From Rhodococcus globerulus NBRC 14531 (GTDB lineage: Bacteria; Actinomycetota; Actinomycetes; Mycobacteriales; Mycobacteriaceae), in NCBI RefSeq assembly GCF_001894805.1, contig NZ_BCWX01000002.1:682001-746000 (forward strand): DNA of 64,000 nucleotides. Reading direction: 5' to 3'. Below the pieces are notes generated by a model. The model was not told the DNA's origin. It made no database searches and saw only the letters and a program-made list of their open reading frames with translations. The number at the start of each line of letters is the position of its first letter. The stretch's first letter is position 1. The translations under genes and the position numbers were made by a program. Positions 1-7,829 of the stretch are shown here, piece by piece.

Positions 1-694
1 CCGTGAGCGCCTCGAGGCAGGTGGCCCCGAGTATCGCGGCGTCGTGGCCGATCTGGTCGAGCTCGAGTGTGCCCACTTCGGCGCGGGGGAGCGCGGCCGC
101 CCATTCGTAGCCGACGGTCGCCGGATGAACCGGATCGTCGAGCGCTATCGCGATTCCGACCGGAACGTCGATCTCCGTAAGAGCTGGTTCGGTCAGCGAG
201 CAATACGTCGCGGCTTCGTCGAGAGCCGCCGGCAGATCCGGCCACTGCGAACGCCACGAACGTTCCAGTTCGCGTCCCAGCCAGGCCGGGCTGGAGGCGA
301 GCATCGCTGCAATGACCGATTCCAGACCTTCGCTGCGCAGCTGTGACGAGGTGAACCGTGCGCTCGCCGCTGCCGGTGCGTGATCGGGTGCTCCAGTCCA
401 CGGTGGCAACGCCGCCAATACTCCCGACGTCTTGTCCGGATTGAGCGCTGCCCACTGCAAGGCGACGGCAGCACCGATGGACACACCACCGACAAGGATT
501 TTCCCGTATTCGGTGGCTGCGGCATCCATCGCGTCGAGGTAGCTGCCGACGACACGCCGAGGGTCCGGTTCGATTGCGACGGTGCGCACACTTCGAGCGC
601 TGAGCGGCCCGCGGAACGCGTGGTCCACGAAGTGTGCGTCAGAGCCCGTACCAGGGAGAACGACGGCAACGGACGGTGAATGTGTGAGCGCCAT
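1..694 (-). CDS. alpha/beta-hydrolase fold protein (partial, Rv2695-like)
   Basis: The reading frame opens at an ATG (692-694) and runs off the left edge, leaving 231 codons with no stop. The protein has an early beta strand followed by an oxyanion-type turn (PGTGSD, residues 14-19), a nucleophile elbow GVSIG with Ser72, and a C-terminal GHD (His217) in the right place for the catalytic His. This is the alpha/beta-hydrolase layout. There is no signal peptide, so it is probably cytosolic. It diverges from the OB-fold gene at 832, as its homologue does beside Rv2694c in mycobacteria. The substrate is unknown. The missing C-terminus is only the window edge. Confidence 0.85.
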   Translation of the reverse strand, partial: MALTHSPSVAVVLPGTGSDAHFVDHAFRGPLSARSVRTVAIEPDPRRVVGSYLDAMDAAATEYGKILVGGVSIGAAVALQWAALNPDKTSGVLAALPPWTGAPDHAPAAASARFTSSQLRSEGLESVIAAMLASSPAWLGRELERSWRSQWPDLPAALDEAATYCSLTEPALTEIDVPVGIAIALDDPVHPATVGYEWAAALPRAEVGTLELDQIGHDAAILGATCLEALT

Positions 695-831
695 TACCTG
701 ATCTTGCCTGGTGCCCCGAGATCGCCGATCGACCGGTGTGGTTACCCGCTCGTAATGGGGCTACAGTGGCGAACACACAGCCCTTCCGTGACGCGAAACC
801 CGTGCGTCACATTTGTTCGCAGGAGCGCGCA

Positions 832-1206
832 ATGGCACCCGCCGCCGCAGGATATTTTCGCCGACTGACTCGTCGCCTCACCGAGGATGTCGATCAGTTG
901 GATGCACAGGAAATGACCGAGTCCATCGAGGCCGTGGGAGGCCGGAAAGCATGCGACTGTCGGCGCGGTGAAGAAGTCACGATGGAGGGTCGACTCCGTA
1001 GCGTCGACGCGTGTCCGAAGTCGGGCAATGCCAGTATCGAGGCGGAATTCTTCGACGGCACCGAGGTCATCAACCTCGTCTGGATCGGCCGCCGCCGCAT
1101 TCCGGGCATCGAGACCGGCAAGACCATCCTGATCCGTGGCCGCGTCGGCGAGCGGGACGGGCGCAAGGCAATCTTCAATCCGTACTACGAGCTGCGCGGC
1201 GAGTAG
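832..1206 (+). CDS. OB-fold nucleic-acid-binding domain protein (Rv2694c-like)
   Basis: A 124-residue protein. I chose the ATG at 832 because an AGGAG lies 8 bases upstream; an in-frame upstream start at 736 would add unconserved-looking sequence. The N-terminus is short and charged. Residues about 45-120 form an OB-fold (strands around VTMEGRLRSV, EFFDGTEVINLVWIG, GKTILIRGRVG) that ends in a conserved FNPYYEL. Proteins of this family bind single-stranded nucleic acid, but no specific role is known for this one. It sits just upstream of the DUF3159 membrane protein, the same order as in mycobacteria, and is probably co-transcribed with it. Confidence 0.85.
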   Translation: MAPAAAGYFRRLTRRLTEDVDQLDAQEMTESIEAVGGRKACDCRRGEEVTMEGRLRSVDACPKSGNASIEAEFFDGTEVINLVWIGRRRIPGIETGKTILIRGRVGERDGRKAIFNPYYELRGE

Positions 1207-1272
1207 CCGCAGCCGTAGGACCAGACACAGCGCATTTGCCGCATAACGCGGCGCGTGTGGCACCCTCGACAG

Positions 1273-1950
1273 GTGAGCGAACCCAAACAGCAATCGGTGA
1301 TGGACCAACTCGGTGGAGTGAGTGGTCTCGTCTACACGTCGCTGCCGATTCTGATCTTTGTTCCGGTCAACAGCATCTGGAACCTCACCGCTGCCATCTG
1401 GGCGGCAGTGGGCGTGGCCGTGCTGATCGCAGCGTGGCGCGTCTTCCGTAAAGAGTCGATCCAGCCGGCAATTTCAGGCGTTTTCGGTGTCGCCGTATCG
1501 GCGTTCATCGCGCACCGCACCGGAGATGCGAAGGGCTACTTCCTCTTCGGGATTTACACGAGCCTCGCCTATGGTGCCGCATTTGTAGTGTCGATACTGA
1601 TTCGCTGGCCCCTGGTCGGCATCATCTGGGGTTTTCTCAACGGTCACGGCAACCTGTGGCGTCGACACAAAGGCGCGGTGCGGGCTTACGACATCGCTAC
1701 CGCGGCATGGGCGTTGGTGTTCGGCGCCCGGTACGTCGTGCAGTCGCAGTTGTACGACACAGATCACACGGGTTGGCTCGCGGTGGCACGTATCGCGATG
1801 GGGTGGCCGCTCGCCGGCCTGGCGTTTGTGGTCACCATTTGGGCTGTGCGCAAGGCAGATCGGATTGTCGAGCCCCCGCCTACCGAGAGCGATATCGAAG
1901 CGGTAGGCGAGGAGCCAGGCGATCAGCCGGATCAGCGCGACGTCAGCTGA
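1273..1950 (+). CDS. DUF3159 integral membrane protein (Rv2693c-like)
   Basis: About 225 residues with five to six hydrophobic helices, for example around LVYTSLPILIFVPVNSIWNL, AAVGVAVLIAAW, GVAVSAFIAH and a C-terminal GWPLAGLAFVVTIWAV. The charged tail is rich in Glu. The GTG at 1273 gives a natural N-terminus (SEPKQQSVMDQ); a GTG at 1255 and an ATG at 1300 are alternatives, and none has a strong Shine-Dalgarno. The family is confined to Actinobacteria and has no known function. Its gene follows the OB-fold gene, and its last 8 bases overlap the convergent acetyltransferase-like gene. Confidence 0.85.
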   Translation: MSEPKQQSVMDQLGGVSGLVYTSLPILIFVPVNSIWNLTAAIWAAVGVAVLIAAWRVFRKESIQPAISGVFGVAVSAFIAHRTGDAKGYFLFGIYTSLAYGAAFVVSILIRWPLVGIIWGFLNGHGNLWRRHKGAVRAYDIATAAWALVFGARYVVQSQLYDTDHTGWLAVARIAMGWPLAGLAFVVTIWAVRKADRIVEPPPTESDIEAVGEEPGDQPDQRDVS

Positions 1951-2236
1951 CCAGATCCTGATACTCGGGGTGCTTGCCGACGAACTTCACGACGTACGGG
2001 CACACCGGGTGTACTTTCAGCCCGCGTGATCGCAGTTGGTCCAGTGCGCCGCTCACCAGGATTGCTGCCAATCCGAATCCCTCGAAACGGGGATAGATCT
2101 CGGTGTGATTGAACGAGAGCACGTCGCCGGCAGTGGTGTAGTCCTCGATCCCGGCAAGCTCGCCGTCGACGTGAATCTCGAAGCGGCTCTGAGCCGGATT
2201 GTCGACGACAACGGTATTTTCGGGTGCAGCGGCCAT
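1943..2236 (-). CDS. small GCN5-related N-acetyltransferase (NATD1/YidJ type)
   Basis: A 97-residue stand-alone domain of the short GNAT subfamily (Acetyltransf_CG type). It shows FEIHVDGELAGIEDYT, then the conserved FNHTEIYPRFEGFGLAAILV segment that forms the acetyl-CoA loop, and VHPVCPYVVKFVGKHPEYQDLV with the family CPYV and H-P-E-Y residues. Proteins of this type are single-domain acetyltransferases with unknown acceptors. It is convergent with the DUF3159 gene (8-base overlap) and lies about 50 bases downstream of ceoC on the same strand, so it may be read from the ceoC transcript. Confidence 0.85.
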   Translation of the reverse strand: MAAAPENTVVVDNPAQSRFEIHVDGELAGIEDYTTAGDVLSFNHTEIYPRFEGFGLAAILVSGALDQLRSRGLKVHPVCPYVVKFVGKHPEYQDLVS

Positions 2237-2286
2237 GATTATCCCTTTCGTTGTGTGATGTCGGTGTCAGGCGTCGAGGCTCGTTG

Positions 2287-2949
2287 TCAGGCGTCGAGAC
2301 GCAGCGCCGTTCGGAGCTGGTCCTCGGTGTCGATAGCCGCGACGAAAAGAAGTTCGTCGCCGCCTTCGATCGGGTCGTCGAGTTCGGGAACGATGACGCG
2401 GCCTCCGCGCAGGATCGTCACGAGCGCGCAGTCTCGGGGGAGTTCGAGCCGCTTGACGGGCTTGCCGGCGAGGGGAGTGTTGTCTGGCAGGGTGATCTCG
2501 ACGAGGTTGGCCTGCCCCTGACGCAGAGTCATGAGTTTGACCAAGTCGCCGACCGAGACGGCCTCTTCGACCAGCGATGCCAGCATCCGGGGGGTGGAAA
2601 CGGCGACGTCGACGCCCCACGACTCGTCGAACAGCCATTCGTTTCGCGGATCGTTGACGCGGGCGACAACGCGGCGCACGCCGAATTCCGTTTTTGCGAG
2701 CAAGCTCAGTACGAGGTTGGCTTTGTCGTCACCGGTTGCGGAGATCACCACCTCGTACTCCTCCAGCGAGGCCTCCTCGAGTCGGCTGAGCTCACAGGCA
2801 TCGGCATGTACCCAGGTGGCTTCGGGCACTGACTCGGGTTCGACGTGTTCGATCTTGCGTTCGATCAGCATGACGTCGTGGTTACTGCGAATCAGCTCGC
2901 GCGCAATGGAGCGACCTACGGCACCTGCGCCGGCGATGGCGACCTTCAC
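2287..2949 (-). CDS. ceoC: TrkA-family K+ uptake regulatory protein CeoC
   Basis: A 220-residue cytosolic RCK protein. The N-terminal Rossmann half has the dinucleotide-binding GAGAVG (residues 7-12) and an acidic residue ending the second strand (LIER). The TrkA-C half (about 135-215) shows GKPVKRLELPRDCALVTILRGG. These proteins bind NAD(H) or nucleotide and gate a Trk/Ktr potassium channel. It is paired with ceoB just upstream on the same strand (78-base gap), the Rv2692/Rv2691 arrangement. No TrkH/TrkG membrane subunit is in the window, so the partner channel is elsewhere or is the adjacent APC transporter. Confidence 0.92.
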   Translation of the reverse strand: MKVAIAGAGAVGRSIARELIRSNHDVMLIERKIEHVEPESVPEATWVHADACELSRLEEASLEEYEVVISATGDDKANLVLSLLAKTEFGVRRVVARVNDPRNEWLFDESWGVDVAVSTPRMLASLVEEAVSVGDLVKLMTLRQGQANLVEITLPDNTPLAGKPVKRLELPRDCALVTILRGGRVIVPELDDPIEGGDELLFVAAIDTEDQLRTALRLDA

Positions 2950-3027
2950 CTGGAACTTCCAATCACGTTGTGGTGCATCATGTTTTCGGGCAGTGCGGTC
3001 GGGTGTGACGTGTGCATAGCAGCCGCC

Positions 3028-3693
3028 TCAGTCGTCGCTCGGCGGCGGATTGCCGGCAAGTGCGATCGCTTCGGCGACGGTGCCGGACACCGCTGCGATG
3101 TACACCTGGTCGTCGGCTTGGATGACGGTCTTGCGATCGGGGAGAACGCCGGTACCGAAGCGGATGATGAATGCCACCCGGGAATTGGTCGCGCCTTCGA
3201 GAACCGAGATGGATTTACCGGCCCAATCCTCGTGTAGCGCAAGTTCGGTGATCGCGACGTTTCCCGACGGATCGCGCCACTTTGCCGTCTGGCTTTCCTT
3301 GGTCAACGTGTGCAGGAACCGGTCGGTCGACCATGGAACTGTTGCCACGGTGGGGATGCCGAGGCGCTCGTACACAGCGGCGCGCTTCGCGTCGTAGATT
3401 CGTGCGACGACGCGTTCGACACCAAAAGTCTCGCGCGCGACCCGGGCCGCGATGATGTTGGAATTATCACCCGACGAGACTGCCGCGAAGGCGTCGGCGC
3501 GCTCGATGCCTGATCGAATCAGTACGTCGCGGTCGAAACCCATGCCGAGGACTGTGGTTCCCGGGAAATCATGGTCGAGACGCAGAAATGCACTCTGATC
3601 GCGGTCGATGACCGCAACTTCGTGTCCGATCCTGGTCAGGGACGCGGCGAGGGAAGATCCCACACGACCGCATCCCATGATGACGACATACAC
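3028..3693 (-). CDS. ceoB: TrkA-family K+ uptake regulatory protein CeoB
   Basis: A 221-residue paralogue of CeoC. It has the Rossmann GCGRVGSSLA (residues 7-16), VIDRD at the end of strand two, and SSGDNSNIIAARVARE, a typical RCK segment. The TrkA-C part is GKSISVLEGATNSRVAFIIRFG. It is the first gene of the leftward ceoB-ceoC pair and diverges from the APC permease at 3865; the 171 bases between must hold both promoters. The pair would respond to nucleotide or redox state to control potassium uptake. Confidence 0.92.
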   Translation of the reverse strand: MYVVIMGCGRVGSSLAASLTRIGHEVAVIDRDQSAFLRLDHDFPGTTVLGMGFDRDVLIRSGIERADAFAAVSSGDNSNIIAARVARETFGVERVVARIYDAKRAAVYERLGIPTVATVPWSTDRFLHTLTKESQTAKWRDPSGNVAITELALHEDWAGKSISVLEGATNSRVAFIIRFGTGVLPDRKTVIQADDQVYIAAVSGTVAEAIALAGNPPPSDD

Positions 3694-3864
3694 GACCTAC
3701 TCCGTTCATGGACTTTCGACGCGATTGCACGCCGAAACGAACCGTACATCGCTGAGCGGGAAGAGCAAGTCTCGACTGGCGCAATTCCGTTGTGATTGCG
3801 GGGATGACGGTGCAGTTCTACGGCGGATGACTCCATTTCAGGCTCGACGGCTTACGCTTTGGAC

Positions 3865-5859
3865 GTGTCTAAGCTCTCGACCGCGACCAAGCGGCTCTTG
3901 CTCGGCCGGCCGTTCCGAAGTGACAAACTCGGGCACACGCTGCTACCCAAGCGGATTGCGCTCCCTGTGTTCGCGTCCGACGCCATGTCGTCCGTTGCCT
4001 ATGCCCCCGAAGAAATCTTCCTGGTTCTCTCCGTTGCGGGCATTTCGGCGTACGCCTACACGCCGTGGATCGGCCTGTCGGTCGCCATCGTGATGGCTGT
4101 CGTGGTGGCGAGCTACCGCCAGAACGTCCACGCGTATCCGTCCGGTGGTGGTGACTACGAGGTGGCGACGGTCAATCTCGGGCCGACAGCGGGCTTGACC
4201 GTGGGCAGCGCGCTGATGGTCGACTACGTGCTCACTGTTGCTGTATCGATCTCGTCAGCGGCGTCCAACATCGGTTCGGCACTGCCGTTCGTGGCTCAGC
4301 ACAAGGTGTTGTTCGCGGTGGCGGCGATCGTCCTGCTGACGGCGGTGAACCTACGCGGCATCCGGGAGTCGGGAACTGCATTCGCGATTCCGACCTACGC
4401 CTTCATCGTCGGGATGTTCTTGATGTTGGCGTGGGGGTTCTTCCGGATCTACGTGCTCGGTGAAGATGTTCACGCGGAATCGTCGTCGTTCACACTCAAT
4501 GCCGAGGACTCGCATCTGTACGGAATTGCCTTCGCGTTCCTGATCGCGCGCGCGTTTTCCTCGGGTTGTGCCGCGCTGACCGGCGTCGAGGCAATCAGCA
4601 ACGGTGTGCCGGCCTTCCAGAAGCCGAAGTCGCGCAATGCTGCCACGACCTTGCTGCTGCTCGGTTCGATCGCCATCGTCTTGCTGATGGGCATCATCAT
4701 CCTGGCTCAAAAGATCGGCATCGTCTACGCCCACAATCCGGCAGAACAGCTGGTCGGCGCTCCTGAGGGTTACCACCAGAAGACACTGATCGCGCAGATC
4801 GCCGAAGCTGTGTTCAACGGATTCCCGATCGGATTCTTCTTCATCGCGATTGTCACCGCGCTGATCCTCGTGCTGGCAGCGAACACCGCGTTCAACGGAT
4901 TCCCCGTCCTCGCATCCATCCTGGCTCAGGATCGCTATCTGCCACGTCAGTTGCACACTCGCGGCGACCGCCTGGCATTCAGCAACGGCATTTTGTTCCT
5001 GTCGGCTGCAGCCATCGCGTTTGTGGTCATCTTCGGCGCTGAGGTCACCAAGCTGATCCAGCTGTACATCGTCGGTGTCTTCGTCTCGTTCGTGCTCAGT
5101 CAGACCGGCATGATCAAGCACTGGACGCGCCACCTGAAGTCCGAGACGGACAAGGCACAGCGCGCTCGTATGCAGCGGTCGCGGGTCATCAACTCGATCG
5201 GTCTCGCGATGACCGGTGCCGTGCTGATCATCGTTCTGATCACCAAGTTCGCAGCGGGTGCCTGGATCGCAATCGTCGCGATGGTGGCCATCTTCGGCGT
5301 GATGAAGCTGATCAGACGCCACTACGACAGCGTTGCCGCCGAACTCGAGGAGCAGGAGTGGGACGGTGTGCTTCCCAGCCGCACGCACTCGATCGTGCTT
5401 GTCTCGAAGCTGCACATGCCGACGATGCGCGCCCTGGCCTATGCGCGAGCAACACGACCGGACACGCTCGAGGCAATCACCGTCAACGTCGACGAACCTG
5501 ACACCCGCGCGCTCGTTCGGCAGTGGGAGAAGAGCGACGTGACGGTGCCGCTCAAGGTGATCGAGTCGCCGTACCGCGAAATTACGAAGCCGGTTCTCGA
5601 CTACGTCAAGCGAGTGCGACGTGACGCACCCCGTGACGTGGTCACCGTGTTCATCCCCGAGTACGTGGTCGGCCATTGGTGGGAGCAGATCCTGCACAAC
5701 CAGAGCGCATTGCGACTCAAGAGCCGTTTGCTCTTCCAGCCCGGCGTCATGGTGACGAGTGTTCCGTGGCAGTTGAGTTCGTCGGCAAAGGCCAAACCCC
5801 TCGATATCGAGAAGACAGCCGGCGCTACTCGTCGTGGTTACGACGCCGGAGAAAAATGA
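3865..5859 (+). CDS. APC-superfamily amino-acid/cation permease (Rv2690c-like)
   Basis: A 664-residue inner-membrane transporter. About 12 hydrophobic helices occupy residues 30-490, beginning with LPVFASDAMSSVAYAPEEI, the APC helix-1 signature with a broken helix (SDAMSSVAYAPEE). A hydrophilic cytosolic domain of about 175 residues follows (LPSRTHSIVLVSK...VVTVFIPEYVVGHWWEQILHNQSALRLKSRLLF), typical of this subgroup. I chose the GTG at 3865 (SKLSTATKRLLLG); a TTG at 3859 is two codons upstream and possible. The divergent link with ceoB/ceoC fits a role in cation or amino-acid flux, but the substrate is not defined. The TrmA-like gene starts 34 bases downstream. Confidence 0.88.
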   Translation: MSKLSTATKRLLLGRPFRSDKLGHTLLPKRIALPVFASDAMSSVAYAPEEIFLVLSVAGISAYAYTPWIGLSVAIVMAVVVASYRQNVHAYPSGGGDYEVATVNLGPTAGLTVGSALMVDYVLTVAVSISSAASNIGSALPFVAQHKVLFAVAAIVLLTAVNLRGIRESGTAFAIPTYAFIVGMFLMLAWGFFRIYVLGEDVHAESSSFTLNAEDSHLYGIAFAFLIARAFSSGCAALTGVEAISNGVPAFQKPKSRNAATTLLLLGSIAIVLLMGIIILAQKIGIVYAHNPAEQLVGAPEGYHQKTLIAQIAEAVFNGFPIGFFFIAIVTALILVLAANTAFNGFPVLASILAQDRYLPRQLHTRGDRLAFSNGILFLSAAAIAFVVIFGAEVTKLIQLYIVGVFVSFVLSQTGMIKHWTRHLKSETDKAQRARMQRSRVINSIGLAMTGAVLIIVLITKFAAGAWIAIVAMVAIFGVMKLIRRHYDSVAAELEEQEWDGVLPSRTHSIVLVSKLHMPTMRALAYARATRPDTLEAITVNVDEPDTRALVRQWEKSDVTVPLKVIESPYREITKPVLDYVKRVRRDAPRDVVTVFIPEYVVGHWWEQILHNQSALRLKSRLLFQPGVMVTSVPWQLSSSAKAKPLDIEKTAGATRRGYDAGEK

Positions 5860-5893
5860 TTGATCAAGAAGATGGAACGGCAGGCGTAGTTCG

Positions 5894-7168
5894 TTGAGTG
5901 AGAATTGGACCGGGCAGACCTTCGAGGCCGAACTGGGCAAGCCCGGTCACGGCGGGTTTGTTGTTGCCCGCCACGAGGGGCGTGTGGTGTTCGTCCGTCA
6001 CGGCTTGCCAGGGGAGCGGGCACTGGTTCGCGTTACCGAGGACAAGGGCGGATCGTTTGCGCGCGCCGACGCGGTATCCATTCTCGAGGCGTCGCCGCAT
6101 CGGATCGACCCGACGTGCCCTATCGCCGGACCCGGAGGAGCAGGTTGCTGCGACTACTCGCATGCCGATCTGCAGATCCAGCGAGAGATGAAATCTCTGG
6201 TGGTGGCCGAGCAGTTGCAGAGATTGGCCGGCGTCGAACGCGACGTGCAGGTTGAGGAACTGCCGGGCACCGGCGACGGCACCGGGTGGCGGACTCGCGT
6301 TCGGCTCGCCGTTGACGGAAACGGTGAGGCGGGGTATCACGCGTTTCGCAGCAATCACATTGTCACGGACCTGCGATGCACCCAGATCGAGGAACGTGCC
6401 TACGACGGATTGGCCGGAGATCAGTGGTCTCCGGGCAGTGAACTGCAGGTGGTCCTCGACGCCACCGGTGCCAGGCATGTGGTCGAGATCAGTGCGCCCA
6501 CCATCGCGAAGGCGGGGCGCCGTGCGCCCGGTCGGCGCGGGGCGACGGCTCGCCGTGCTGCGAGCAGCGGCCCGCGGAAAACTCGTGTTGCGATCGGTAA
6601 TGACACCGTGCGTGAGCGCGTGGGAACCCGCGAGTGGGAATTGTCCGCGACGGGCTTCTGGCAGGCGCATCGTGGTGCCGCGCAAGCATATTCAGATGTT
6701 GTGCGAGACTGGGCCGGTGTCGGCTCCGGTGCTACCGCGTGGGATCTGTACGGCGGGGTCGGAGTGTTCGCGGCGGTACTGGCCGATCTTGTCGGATCGG
6801 ATGGCGTCGTGGAATCCGTGGAGTTGTCGGCGCGGGCAACATCGGACGGCCGGGCAGCGTTGTCCGATCTGGAGCAGGTCCGATTCCACACTGACCGGGT
6901 GGAGAAGATCGTCGCAAGCGCGTCATTGTCTTCCGCGCCGGGTGTGATTGTTCTCGATCCGCCGCGAGCGGGCGCCGGCCGACCGGTGGTGGAGGCGATC
7001 GCGTCGACCGGCACCGAACGTGTGATTCATATCGGGTGTGATCCGGCATCGTTCGGCCGGGATATCGGTCTGTATCTCGAGCAGGGATTCCGCATCGGTG
7101 GACTCCGTGCCTTCGACGCCTTTCCCCAAACACATCATGTGGAATGCATAGCTCTGCTCGAGCGTTGA
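5894..7168 (+). CDS. TrmA/RlmD-type class I SAM-dependent RNA (uracil-5-) methyltransferase
   Basis: 424 residues from a TTG start. An N-terminal TRAM domain (about 1-65) is followed by four cysteines (C75, C85, C86, C162) in the place where RlmD-type enzymes hold a [4Fe-4S] cluster, though the spacing is not the standard one. The Rossmann core has DLYGGVGVF (284-292), DPPR (355-358), the nucleophile loop GCDPASF with Cys382, and Glu417 in HHVE as the general base. An Arg-rich linker (residues 206-231) looks like an insertion. The enzyme would methylate C5 of a uracil in tRNA or rRNA; which one is unknown. The order APC permease-methyltransferase matches Rv2690c-Rv2689c. Confidence 0.88.
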   Translation: MSENWTGQTFEAELGKPGHGGFVVARHEGRVVFVRHGLPGERALVRVTEDKGGSFARADAVSILEASPHRIDPTCPIAGPGGAGCCDYSHADLQIQREMKSLVVAEQLQRLAGVERDVQVEELPGTGDGTGWRTRVRLAVDGNGEAGYHAFRSNHIVTDLRCTQIEERAYDGLAGDQWSPGSELQVVLDATGARHVVEISAPTIAKAGRRAPGRRGATARRAASSGPRKTRVAIGNDTVRERVGTREWELSATGFWQAHRGAAQAYSDVVRDWAGVGSGATAWDLYGGVGVFAAVLADLVGSDGVVESVELSARATSDGRAALSDLEQVRFHTDRVEKIVASASLSSAPGVIVLDPPRAGAGRPVVEAIASTGTERVIHIGCDPASFGRDIGLYLEQGFRIGGLRAFDAFPQTHHVECIALLER

Positions 7169-7241
7169 TCACTGTCAGGGTCTGATCGCTGTCGGTTAGC
7201 TGATTCCCGAATCGGGTGTGACCCTTATCGCGTCGCCAGAG

Positions 7242-7275
7242 GTTGCTTGAGCTATGCAACTAAATGTATAGTTGC
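7242..7275. promoter_or_regulatory. overlapping inverted repeats, probable MarR operator
   Basis: The sequence GCAACTAAATGTATAGTTGC (7256-7275) is a perfect 7-bp inverted repeat with a 6-base spacer. A third half-site GTTGC at 7242-7246 forms a second, overlapping inverted repeat with the GCAAC at 7256-7260. The cluster ends 43 bases before the MarR start codon, in an AT-rich stretch that should contain the promoter. The expected role is autorepression of the marR-MFS operon; this is inference from position. Confidence 0.65.
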
Positions 7276-7318
7276 GTTCTGCAAGTAGTTTTCGCGTAGA
7301 TCGTTGTCAGGGGTTCTC

Positions 7319-7825
7319 ATGTCAGTGCAGCCGGATACGGCCCAAGCTCTTGTCGACACGGTTTTCCTGTTCGGCAGATCCTTGCGGGCCGTGGTGACGC
7401 ACAGCGCTGAAAGCGTGTTGCCCCCGGCGCTGATCAGTGTGTTGTTCATGCTGGCAGCTAAAGGGGAGTGCAGACAGAACGAGCTGGCAGTAGACCTCTG
7501 TGTCAGCCAGTCCTCGCTCAGTCGGCAGATGTCCGATCTCGTGGATGCCGGGTATGTCGAGCGAAGTCCCGACCCCGCAGACAAGCGAGCGTTCCGGATC
7601 CGGGTCTCGGACGAGGGGCACAGCGTTCTCGAGGAAACGAAACAACGGCGAGCGGCGCGATTGCGCAGCATGCTCGAAGACTGGAGCCAGGAAGAGGCCA
7701 TGGCCGCAGTGTCATCGCTACAACGTCTCAACGAGACGTTCGGCGCAGCGCTCCATCGTCAGGCCTCACCTGCAGTCCCGCACCCGGCCTTGCCGGTCGC
7801 GGGCGTAGAAACTATTGGGAGATAA
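7319..7825 (+). CDS. MarR-family transcriptional regulator
   Basis: 168 residues from the ATG at 7319, which has CAGGGG 7 bases upstream; an in-frame TTG at 7304 is less likely. It has the winged-helix core with recognition helix region VDLCVSQSSLSRQMSDLVDAGYVERSPDPADKRAFRIRVSDEG, where DPADKRAFRIRVS is the typical MarR wing. MarR dimers bind palindromes and are released by small ligands. The stop codon lies 4 bases before the MFS start, so the two form an operon, and a palindrome lies upstream at 7242-7275. A role in controlling the efflux pump is therefore likely. Confidence 0.92.
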   Translation: MSVQPDTAQALVDTVFLFGRSLRAVVTHSAESVLPPALISVLFMLAAKGECRQNELAVDLCVSQSSLSRQMSDLVDAGYVERSPDPADKRAFRIRVSDEGHSVLEETKQRRAARLRSMLEDWSQEEAMAAVSSLQRLNETFGAALHRQASPAVPHPALPVAGVETIGR

Positions 7826-7829
7826 GCAC

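Noticed and set aside
4351..5940. 529-codon open frame on the minus strand
   Set aside because: It lies antisense to the APC permease; composition is His/Asp/Arg-rich with no fold or motif, as expected for a shadow frame in high-GC DNA.
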